DNA from: Bacteroidaceae bacterium
GTDB taxonomy: Bacteria; Bacteroidota; Bacteroidia; Bacteroidales; Bacteroidaceae
Direction: 5' to 3'
Assembly (NCBI GenBank): GCA_900768625.1
Contig: CAAGDO010000245.1
Location: 1 to 5,445, forward strand
DNA length: 5,445 nucleotides
Every line of letters begins with the position of its first letter. Positions within the stretch are counted from its first letter, which is position 1. Below the pieces are notes generated by a model. It was given only the letters and a program-made list of their open reading frames with translations. It was not told the DNA's origin and searched no databases. Positions 1-5,318 of the stretch are shown here, piece after piece. The translations under genes were made by a program, and so were the position numbers.

Positions 1-144
1 ATATTAAGTCAACTTGGTACAAAATGCCAAGCAGATTTGCACCTGACGGCATCATTCCAGAAGAGTTTAAACTCCCATCCTTTAACCATGTATTGCTTCA
101 GAGGAAGGACACAAATATGGCCAAGTTATTTTTTTATAGTCACT
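1..144. other. Left intergenic stretch, no gene recognised
   Basis: I see no convincing gene here. One + frame is open from base 1 to the TGA at 274-276, but it has no family resemblance, reads through the repeat fragment at 145-180, and ends inside a transcription terminator of the opposite strand, so I do not call it. Visible small structures are a perfect 12-bp palindrome, GAGTTTAAACTC (63-74), and a weak hairpin with arms 13-17 and 27-31. Neither has an assigned role. The flanking gene on the left lies outside the window. Confidence 0.5.
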
Positions 145-180
145 AAATCAAATCTTCGTCAGAAAAGTTCAGACGACTTC
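145..180 (-). repeat. 36-bp end fragment of the MITE-like repeat
   Basis: These 36 bases are a perfect reverse complement of 3092-3127, the left end of the complete repeat at 3092-3284. The match stops exactly at the repeat's terminal GAAGTC (base 180 here, base 3092 there) and at base 3127 on the inner side. Beyond base 145 to the left I cannot align the rest of the element, so this is a truncated copy or a solo end. Its outer terminus faces the transglutaminase-like gene. With 3092-3127 it forms an inverted pair around that 2.9-kb segment, but both termini point toward the gene, so the gene is not enclosed as cargo of one element. Confidence 0.85.
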
Positions 181-231
181 TTTGCCCAAAGGGCTGACTT
201 CAAAAGCCAATTGAATGAATTTGATACTTTC

Positions 232-277
232 CAAAAGAAATCAGGCTCCAAACCCGAAAAACAGTTTGGAGCCTGAT
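232..277 (-). terminator. Rho-independent terminator of the transglutaminase-like gene
   Basis: A 14-bp perfect stem (240-253 with 264-277, core GGCTCCAAAC/GTTTGGAGCC) encloses a 10-base loop. On the minus strand it is followed by the T-rich stretch TTTCTTTT (bases 239 down to 232). It begins 26 bases after the stop codon of the minus-strand gene ending at 304, which is the expected place for its transcription end. There is no T-run on the + side, so it appears to act in one direction. Confidence 0.85.
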
Positions 278-303
278 AGCAATTCAGCACAAGAAGCACC
301 GGC

Positions 304-3060
304 TTATTTCAGCTTGCCTACGGTGCTGTGGATGCGTTCACCAAGACCGATTGTGTAGCCCTGCGAAGTGAAGACGACACGATTGAAAGTGTCGGCAATG
401 ACCACCATCGGCAATTCCTGCGTCTTCGTCAGGCCACAACCGAAGAGATCCTTCTTCACCTGTCCCTCAGAGTCGACACCAAAGGTCAGCGTCGAAGGCA
501 GATTGGTGAATTCCGCACGATTCTTCTGGAAACGATCGAATTCATCTTGCGTGGGGAAAAGCATGAGGATGGGACGGCCCCATGCCTCAAGTTCCTTACG
601 GAGCTTTTCGATGTCATGGAGAATATGGTTGGTAGGCTCATGGTTGGCACGAAGCAAACCGATCACAAAGTAACCACGCCCAGTGGTTGAAAGTACAGAC
701 TTCACCTTTTGGGCCTCCACGTCAAAGTAGAGATTTTCGGAATTGAACGAACCGATCACCGTTGCCGCTTCCTTATCCTCAAGCATCACAAGCTGTTGGC
801 TGACATCTTTCCCTGCTGATGCATGGAAAACATCAAGATGGGCAAGCACCGTTCCGTCTGCAAGGCGCGTTCCTGAGCAGAGCAGATAGTCACCGGCATC
901 AATCTGTGTGCCGCGCTGGAAAGTATTGCTCCACGTGGCTGACTCAGGGTAGTTCTGAAGTACAGGGGAATTGGCAGCCAGACGGCTCAGAGAGAACTGA
1001 TGGTAGTAGCCAGGGTTCTCCATATACTCGTGGGGCTTGTAGGTGAGAGTGAGCGTTGCCGTCTGATTGGACTGTGAAGCCTTCGCTTCGTCTGCAAAAC
1101 GAATGGTCTGCCATTGTGCTGTTTTCTCCGTCGGCATATCCGATGTTTTTTCCAAAGCCACATACTGGACCTTGCCTGTCACTTCGTCAATGCGAGCGGG
1201 AACGCCCAACGAACGCATGGCGGCAACGAAGAGGATTCCCTTGTTGTAGACATCAGCACGACGCGTTTCCATGGCCTGTGCCGGAGAGAGGCAATAGCCC
1301 AGCGGATTGCGTTCGGGATTGCTCACAACGTTCTTGTCAATCCATTTGGCAAATTTCGAGGGATCTTTCTTGTAGTCTCGTGCTTCATTGGGGTTGAAAG
1401 CTCCTGAGAAATAGGAACGCCAACCCGTGAGCAATTCATTGGCGATACGCGGACAGAAGACGTAGGCCAACTGGAACTTCTGCTGTTCTGCAGAGAGGGC
1501 GTCAGACTTGGCCGAAGCTCCAGAGGTGACGGCAGTACCCTCAATGGGGTTGCCATCTTCGTCAAACTCACCCTCGACCATATCGCCGCCATCTCCCTCG
1601 TCGGACATGACGAACTGAAGATGATCCTGAATCACCTCGGGAGCGAAGTCGCGAAGGTCCTTGTCAGAAAGCGACTCAAGCAGATCTATCGTTTCACTGC
1701 GGGGGAAAGATTCAAGCACATCATATATGCTCTGCCAGTTACCGCAAGATTTGACAACAAGCGGACGAACGCGCTTGGCATCAAGACCAAGTTCGGCACA
1801 CACACTGTCGGTGCTTTCAGGCGAAGCAAACGTGTGGACATAAGCCGTTCGGATGGAATCCTCTTGAGCCAGACGACGCTGATTTTCAGCAGCTGCCGCT
1901 TCACTCACAGGGGGGAGATTGTTGGATGCGGCAGGAGGAACGAGTTTCATATCGAGGGTATATGCATCGCCCTCAGCATGGGAAAGCTCAACATCAACTG
2001 CCGGTTTCTTTCCTGCCGAGGCCTGAGCAAAACCGTAACGTCCGTCTTTGGAAGCCCAAATGACCATGTCACCCAATCCCGTAAGGATTGATGCCTGTCC
2101 GTTTTGGTCGGCAGTAGTGGTCATCACAGTGAAGAGTTCACCATAATTGTAGATTTTGAATTCAATCTTGGCACCAGGCACTGCCTGACCTTTGGCATCG
2201 CGCACAGTCACTTGAGTGCGGGCTGTGCGGGCATAATTGGCGGTGACGTTGATTTCAGTGTAGCAATCAGTGCGGCTGATGACATCCTCAGGACCATCGT
2301 AACGGCCAAACACCTTGGTGTGCATCAGCATACCGCGCGATGCGGGCTGATTGAACCATCCGAGATTGAGCACTGCTTCGGGTTCGCAGGCACCGAGGAA
2401 ATACCATTTCCCGTCGACCCAAGCTTCCACCCAGGCGTGATTGTCATCGGTATGTGCCCAACGCGGTGTGTAAACTTGACGGGCAGGAATACCCACGGCA
2501 CGGAGAGCAGCCACCGTAAAGGTGGATTCCTCGCCACAGCGTCCGGTGGCTGTTTTCATGCTGGCCAACGGAGAGGAAGTGCGCGAATCCGAAGGTTTAT
2601 AGGTCACATGTTCATGACACCAATGGTTAACCTCAAGCACGGCCTGCTGCATGGTCAGTCCTTTCACGCGTTGCTTGAGTTCGTCATAACAAGTGGTGCG
2701 GAATTCATCGAGATTCTCATTGTTTACGCGCGTAGGCAACACGAAATGATACCATTCACGATCGGGAACCTGACTTCCCCAAGGCATTTCCTTGCGGGCC
2801 TTCAGGGCACATTCCGTTTGTGCCACATGATAGTCGAGCGAATAATCTGCCACATCCGGCCAAGGCATGTAGGCATAAAGGAACTCCAGCGCCTTACGGC
2901 ATTCGGGCGTAAGCTGTGCCTCGCCCATCTGCTCCTTGGCGCCAGCTGCCGTCATCTCAGCAGAACGGGCCACAAAGTCGCTGTGGATTTGTGCGGCATC
3001 CTGAGCCCATGAACCAGTTGCGGCCATGGCCAATGCCATACAGAAGAGGTATTTCTTCAT
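304..3060 (-). CDS. Exported transglutaminase-like superfamily protein, 918 aa
   Basis: Residues 1-19 form a Sec signal peptide (MKK, hydrophobic core, SWA before Q20), which supports the ATG at 3060; no lipobox is visible, so it is probably periplasmic or surface located. Residues about 140-235 carry a transglutaminase-core pattern: Cys175 in GRCGEES and His208 in NHAWVEAW. The usual third-residue Asp position after W219 reads FLGACEP, so the triad is not classical; Glu226 could substitute (inference). Residues about 277-360 resemble a beta-sandwich carboxypeptidase-regulatory-like domain. Residues 486-512 are an acidic, glycine-rich linker. Residues about 570-632 repeat the transglutaminase pattern without the cysteine (Val604 in its place). 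Residues about 785-918 look like a thioredoxin/redoxin-type fold without CxxC. By family knowledge such proteins are cysteine proteases, amidases or protein-binding; the substrate is unknown. It is a single-gene unit with its own terminator at 232-277. No Shine-Dalgarno is seen. Confidence 0.9.
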   Translation of the reverse strand: MKKYLFCMALAMAATGSWAQDAAQIHSDFVARSAEMTAAGAKEQMGEAQLTPECRKALEFLYAYMPWPDVADYSLDYHVAQTECALKARKEMPWGSQVPDREWYHFVLPTRVNNENLDEFRTTCYDELKQRVKGLTMQQAVLEVNHWCHEHVTYKPSDSRTSSPLASMKTATGRCGEESTFTVAALRAVGIPARQVYTPRWAHTDDNHAWVEAWVDGKWYFLGACEPEAVLNLGWFNQPASRGMLMHTKVFGRYDGPEDVISRTDCYTEINVTANYARTARTQVTVRDAKGQAVPGAKIEFKIYNYGELFTVMTTTADQNGQASILTGLGDMVIWASKDGRYGFAQASAGKKPAVDVELSHAEGDAYTLDMKLVPPAASNNLPPVSEAAAAENQRRLAQEDSIRTAYVHTFASPESTDSVCAELGLDAKRVRPLVVKSCGNWQSIYDVLESFPRSETIDLLESLSDKDLRDFAPEVIQDHLQFVMSDEGDGGDMVEGEFDEDGNPIEGTAVTSGASAKSDALSAEQQKFQLAYVFCPRIANELLTGWRSYFSGAFNPNEARDYKKDPSKFAKWIDKNVVSNPERNPLGYCLSPAQAMETRRADVYNKGILFVAAMRSLGVPARIDEVTGKVQYVALEKTSDMPTEKTAQWQTIRFADEAKASQSNQTATLTLTYKPHEYMENPGYYHQFSLSRLAANSPVLQNYPESATWSNTFQRGTQIDAGDYLLCSGTRLADGTVLAHLDVFHASAGKDVSQQLVMLEDKEAATVIGSFNSENLYFDVEAQKVKSVLSTTGRGYFVIGLLRANHEPTNHILHDIEKLRKELEAWGRPILMLFPTQDEFDRFQKNRAEFTNLPSTLTFGVDSEGQVKKDLFGCGLTKTQELPMVVIADTFNRVVFTSQGYTIGLGERIHSTVGKLK

Positions 3061-3091
3061 AGAAAAATGATATGATTGGTTTCGGGCAAAT

Positions 3092-3284
3092 GAAGTCGTC
3101 TGAACTTTTCTGACGAAGATTTGATTTTAAGTTTGAGCTCTTCTAAATTCAATCTTCACCTTTCTTTTTGGCCGTTTTTTGCCCTTTCATCGGTCGTGTA
3201 GCTCGCTACACACCCTCTTCAAGACCCAAAAACGCCTCAAAAATAAAGGCAAATCTTGAATTCCATAAAAGTTCAGACGACTTC
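3092..3284 (+). repeat. Complete MITE-like palindromic repeat, 193 bp
   Basis: The element is bounded by perfect 18-bp terminal inverted repeats, GAAGTCGTCTGAACTTTT at 3092-3109 and its reverse complement at 3267-3284. The interior is an imperfect palindrome: arm 3146-3202 resembles the reverse complement of 3205-3262, and the two meet at a perfect 7-bp hairpin with a two-base loop (3196-3211). The right part is repeated in reverse orientation at 5319-5445 and the left end at 145-180. The trinucleotide AAT flanks both ends (3089-3091 and 3285-3287), a possible 3-bp target duplication, but too short to prove. No transposase is encoded, so it would be a non-autonomous element. It sits 31 bp upstream of the transglutaminase-like start codon and about 180 bp upstream of the rplU promoter. 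I do not recognise a named family. Confidence 0.8.
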
Positions 3285-3462
3285 AATATAGAACGGCACG
3301 ATGACCTCCATAAAGGACACACGCGCTGTCAGCATTGCAAAAATAGCCATTATTGACGGAAACCAGCCCATGCACAAGCGTTTTTCTCATGCTTTTCCAC
3401 CAAATACGACTCAATATCAGCAAAAAAAGCACGTCATCGAGTTATGAATCAGAAAAAAGTGG
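3285..3462. other. Intergenic region upstream of the rplU promoter
   Basis: This stretch lies between the repeat and the rplU promoter. It contains an open 48-codon + frame from ATG 3301 to TGA 3447. I see no ribosome binding site or promoter motif in front of it and no recognisable protein family, so I do not call it a gene. I see no tRNA, terminator or other repeat here. Confidence 0.4.
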
Positions 3463-3470
3463 TAACTTTG
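3463..3470 (+). promoter_or_regulatory. Bacteroidota-type -7 box of the rplU-rpmA promoter
   Basis: TAACTTTG is an exact match to the TAnnTTTG -7 motif used by the Bacteroidota primary sigma factor. It lies 90 bases upstream of the rplU ATG. The -33 element is weak: only TTATG-like bases around 3442-3446 at slightly short spacing. Transcription would start around 3475-3478, giving a leader of roughly 85 bases. Confidence 0.65.
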
Positions 3471-3487
3471 CAGCCGATTTAGAGTCC

Positions 3488-3545
3488 GACGGGGCCAAAC
3501 AAGAGGTTGCGAACGCAATCCGCCTCCCGGAAAAACCCGTTTTTT
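3488..3545 (+). promoter_or_regulatory. Attenuator-like hairpin and U-run in the rplU leader
   Basis: In the rplU 5' leader, ACGGG (3489-3493) can pair with CCCGT (3536-3540), extended by a G-U pair, and is followed at once by six Ts (3540-3545). Inside this stem is a second hairpin: GAGG (3503-3506) with CCTC (3523-3526) and TTGC (3507-3510) with GCAA (3515-3518), with a four-base bulge. The shape is that of a terminator ending 15 bases before the rplU start codon. This could be an attenuator or ribosomal-protein-binding leader. The outer stem is short, so the structure is a prediction from reading only. Confidence 0.4.
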
Positions 3546-3560
3546 ACACACATACAAGTA

Positions 3561-3878
3561 ATGTACGCAATCGTAGAGATTAACGGTCAGCAGTTTAAGG
3601 CTGAAGAAGGCAAGAAGCTCTTCGTAAATCACATCCTCGGTGCTGAGAATGGCCAGACTGTTGAATTTGAGAACGTATTGTTGGTTGACAACAATGGCGA
3701 AGTGAAGGTGGGCGCTCCCACCGTAGAAGGTGCAAAGGTTGTTTGCGAAGTTGTTTCTTCACTCGTTAAGGGTGAGAAGGTGCTCGTTTTCCACAAGAAG
3801 CGTCGCAAGGGCTATCGCAAGCTCAATGGCTATCGCCATCAGTTCACCGAAGTGACAATCAAGAACGTAATTGCTTAA
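3561..3878 (+). CDS. rplU: 50S ribosomal protein L21 (bL21)
   Basis: The product is 105 residues, the normal length for bL21, which binds 23S rRNA in the large subunit next to L20. It begins MYAIVEINGQQFKAEEG, the characteristic L21 amino terminus, and ends with the basic block HKKRRKGYRKLNGYRHQFTEV (residues 78-98), the conserved rRNA-binding tail. The frame is open upstream to a TTG at 3507, but homology fixes the start at ATG 3561. No clear Shine-Dalgarno precedes it (ACAAGTA), as is common in Bacteroidota. It is first in a two-gene operon with rpmA, 21 bases downstream, and is preceded by a consensus promoter and an attenuator-like leader. Confidence 0.97.
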   Translation: MYAIVEINGQQFKAEEGKKLFVNHILGAENGQTVEFENVLLVDNNGEVKVGAPTVEGAKVVCEVVSSLVKGEKVLVFHKKRRKGYRKLNGYRHQFTEVTIKNVIA

Positions 3879-3899
3879 TCTTAAAAAAGTTTAGAAGAA

Positions 3900-4163
3900 A
3901 TGGCACACAAGAAAGGTGTAGGTAGTTCTAAGAACGGCCGCGAATCGGCTTCACAGAGATTAGGCGTTAAGATTTGGGGTGGCCAGACCTGCGTTGCAGG
4001 TAACATCATCGTGCGTCAGCGCGGTACTGTTCACTATCCTGGCAAGAACGTAGGTATGGGTAAGGATCACACCCTCTTCGCTCTTGTTGACGGTGTGGTT
4101 GAATTCCATCGCGGTCAGCGCGACCGTAGCGTTGTTTCAGTAACTCCTGAAGCAGAAGCTTAA
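3900..4163 (+). CDS. rpmA: 50S ribosomal protein L27 (bL27)
   Basis: The product is 87 residues, typical for bL27, whose amino-terminal tail reaches the peptidyl-transferase centre and contacts tRNA. It starts MAHKKGVGSSKNGRES directly, with no Firmicutes-type cleavable extension. The family signature GNIIVRQRGTVHYPG is at residues 34-48, followed by GKDHTLFALVDGVVEF (54-69). It lies 21 bases after rplU on the same strand, the conserved rplU-rpmA arrangement. A weak purine-rich stretch (AGAAGAA) precedes the ATG. The strong terminator at 4209-4255 ends the operon. Confidence 0.97.
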   Translation: MAHKKGVGSSKNGRESASQRLGVKIWGGQTCVAGNIIVRQRGTVHYPGKNVGMGKDHTLFALVDGVVEFHRGQRDRSVVSVTPEAEA

Positions 4164-4208
4164 CGCATCGCATCAGTCTGAACAAAAAGGACTACTCAGA
4201 AAAGTTTA

Positions 4209-4255
4209 AAAGCGGGCAACTCCCACAAGGGGGTAGCCCGCTTTACTTTTTTTTT
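4209..4255 (+). terminator. Rho-independent terminator of rplU-rpmA
   Basis: A 9-bp stem AAAGCGGGC/GCCCGCTTT (4209-4217 with 4236-4244) continues after one mismatch into a 6-bp inner stem (4219-4224 with 4229-4234) with the loop ACAA. A run of nine Ts (4247-4255) follows. It lies 45 bases after the rpmA stop codon. Confidence 0.93.
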
Positions 4256-4290
4256 ACACGCTGCCTTAACCAAAAAGCACAGAAGCTTCC

Positions 4291-4321
4291 TTGGGCATTC
4301 CATTGCGAAGACTTATCTTTG
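4291..4321 (+). promoter_or_regulatory. Bacteroidota-type promoter of the flavin reductase-like gene
   Basis: TATCTTTG (4314-4321) is an exact TAnnTTTG -7 box, and TTG at 4291-4293 is placed 20 bases upstream as a -33 element. The expected transcription start is near 4326-4329, giving a short leader of about 25 bases before ATG 4352. It lies just after the rpmA terminator, so the downstream gene is an independent unit. Confidence 0.7.
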
Positions 4322-4351
4322 CATGACAACAAAAACCAAACATTCAACGAC

Positions 4352-4870
4352 ATGAAGAAGACAACGATAGAAACCTTGGCAAGCACCAACGTATTCGAAA
4401 TCATCGGCAAGGAATGGATGCTTATCACGGCAGGCAACCTGCAGAAGTTCAACATGATGACAGCCTCATGGGGCGGCATCGGCTGGCTTTGGAACAAGCC
4501 CGTGGCTTTCATTTTCGTTCGCCCGGAACGCTACACATATCCTTTTATCGAAGAGAACGAACACCTCACACTGTCCTTCCTTGGACACGACCCCGCCATG
4601 CGCGAAGTCTACAACTTCTGCGGCACCAAATCGGGACGCGATTTCAACAAAACCGTTGAAACCGGACTACTCCCCGTCGAAACCGAACATGGCTCCGTCA
4701 CCTTCGAACAAGCTCGCCTGACCATCGAAGGACGCAAACTGTTCCGCTCAGAATTCACTCCTGAGGAGTTTCTTGACAAGACCTTGCTCGAACGCTGGTA
4801 CAACGACAAACCGGGCGGCTCGCTCCACACGATGTATATCGTGGAGATTGAAAACGTCTATGAATCCTGA
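4352..4870 (+). CDS. Flavin reductase-like FMN-binding family protein, 172 aa
   Basis: The protein matches the flavin reductase/flavoredoxin-like split-barrel family, cytoplasmic proteins that bind FMN and pass electrons from NAD(P)H or partner proteins. Seen in the sequence: FNMMTASWGGIGWLW at residues 33-47, followed by NKPVAFIFVRPERYT (48-62), the conserved flavin-phosphate-binding segment of this family, then LTLSFLG (72-78) and SGRDFNK (94-100). The length is normal for the small single-domain members. ATG 4352 is chosen because the frame upstream (TTG 4319) runs into the -7 box at 4314-4321. No partner gene is adjacent, so the electron donor and physiological substrate cannot be told. 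It has its own promoter and a terminator at 4891-4935. Confidence 0.88.
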   Translation: MKKTTIETLASTNVFEIIGKEWMLITAGNLQKFNMMTASWGGIGWLWNKPVAFIFVRPERYTYPFIEENEHLTLSFLGHDPAMREVYNFCGTKSGRDFNKTVETGLLPVETEHGSVTFEQARLTIEGRKLFRSEFTPEEFLDKTLLERWYNDKPGGSLHTMYIVEIENVYES

Positions 4871-4890
4871 ATCCTCACATAGGTAACCCT

Positions 4891-4935
4891 CTTGCCCCTT
4901 CCGGCCACGAAGCCGAACGGGGCAAGCCGTTTTTT
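4891..4935 (+). terminator. Rho-independent terminator after the flavin reductase-like gene
   Basis: CTTGCCCC (4891-4898) pairs with GGGGCAAG (4919-4926), with an inner CGGC/GCCG stem, and six Ts follow at 4930-4935. It starts 20 bases after the stop codon of the flavin reductase-like gene. It ends only 13 bases before the next start codon, so it may also control entry into that gene. Confidence 0.82.
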
Positions 4936-4948
4936 ACGAGAAGTAACC

Positions 4949-5245
4949 ATGTATCAGAAATTTATCATCACACAAGACGGCGTGCTCAAATTCGGCCGTG
5001 TCTACATGCACCGCGACTTGCAAGGCGTTGGTGAATTATGTGTATGGGGAGGGGGCCTATGGAAAGTCGATGACAGCCGTGGCGCCATCGTCCTCTACGG
5101 AAGATCATTCGACTTCGGCCTTCCCGAATTCGAACATGTGCGCCGCATTGACTGGACAGGAGTGGACGGACGCCCCCACCCCCTCCTCTATATGCCACAT
5201 TGGCCAAAAGAGGACGGCATGGAACCCATATTCGCCCGTCCGTAA
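4949..5245 (+). CDS. Conserved-looking hypothetical protein, 98 aa
   Basis: The function is not recognised. The protein is soluble, with no signal peptide or membrane segment. It begins MYQKFIITQDGVLKFGRVYMHRDL and has a glycine- and aromatic-rich central block, GGGLWKVDD (residues 34-42), then IVLYGRSFDFG (47-57) and a tryptophan- and proline-rich tail. The spacing of short beta-like strands and turns suggests a small all-beta fold (inference). It resembles short uncharacterised proteins I associate with Bacteroidales, but I cannot name a family. ATG 4949 is the likely start, because the longer open frame from 4892 runs through the terminator hairpin. No TAnnTTTG promoter or Shine-Dalgarno is seen in the 78-base gap after the flavin reductase-like gene, so it may depend on readthrough of that terminator. 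Confidence 0.7.
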   Translation: MYQKFIITQDGVLKFGRVYMHRDLQGVGELCVWGGGLWKVDDSRGAIVLYGRSFDFGLPEFEHVRRIDWTGVDGRPHPLLYMPHWPKEDGMEPIFARP

Positions 5246-5318
5246 AAGTCCGACAAGCGAACTTGAGGAACGGACAAATTGGACCAGCCGATTGTTTCTT
5301 CGCAAACAACCTCATATT

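Noticed and set aside
59..74. AGAAGAGTTTAAACT resembles a segment next to the repeat's left end (around 3130-3144, reversed)
   Set aside because: 13 of 15 bases match, but the spacing to the 145-180 fragment is wrong and nothing between aligns.
37..276. Open + frame of 79 codons at the left edge
   Set aside because: It crosses the repeat fragment and ends within the minus-strand terminator stem, starts with TTG, and resembles no family.
2104..3012. Long open + frame (302 codons) antisense to the transglutaminase-like gene
   Set aside because: The opposite strand carries a signal peptide and transglutaminase motifs through the same bases; the antisense frame has no start context or family resemblance.
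304..3060. Transglutaminase-like gene as cargo of a composite element bounded by the inverted 36-bp repeats
   Set aside because: Both repeat termini face the gene, meaning the element bodies lie outside it; this does not fit cargo between the outer ends of one transposon.
3168..3356. Open + frame of 62 codons over the repeat
   Set aside because: It lies mostly inside the repeat, is broken in the second copy by an 11-base deletion that shifts the frame, and has no recognisable product.
3301..3447. 48-codon ATG-started + frame before the rplU promoter
   Set aside because: No promoter motif or ribosome binding site precedes it and the predicted peptide resembles nothing I know; it could be real only if conserved in relatives.
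4176..4206. GTCTGAAC (4176-4183) and TCAGAAAAGTT (4196-4206) resemble parts of the repeat terminus
   Set aside because: The matches are 8 and 11 bases, not arranged as in the intact element, so chance is the simpler explanation.
5248..5309. Small hairpins after the hypothetical gene (5248-5275 and 5292-5309)
   Set aside because: Stems are 4-6 bp and no T-run follows, so I do not call a terminator.
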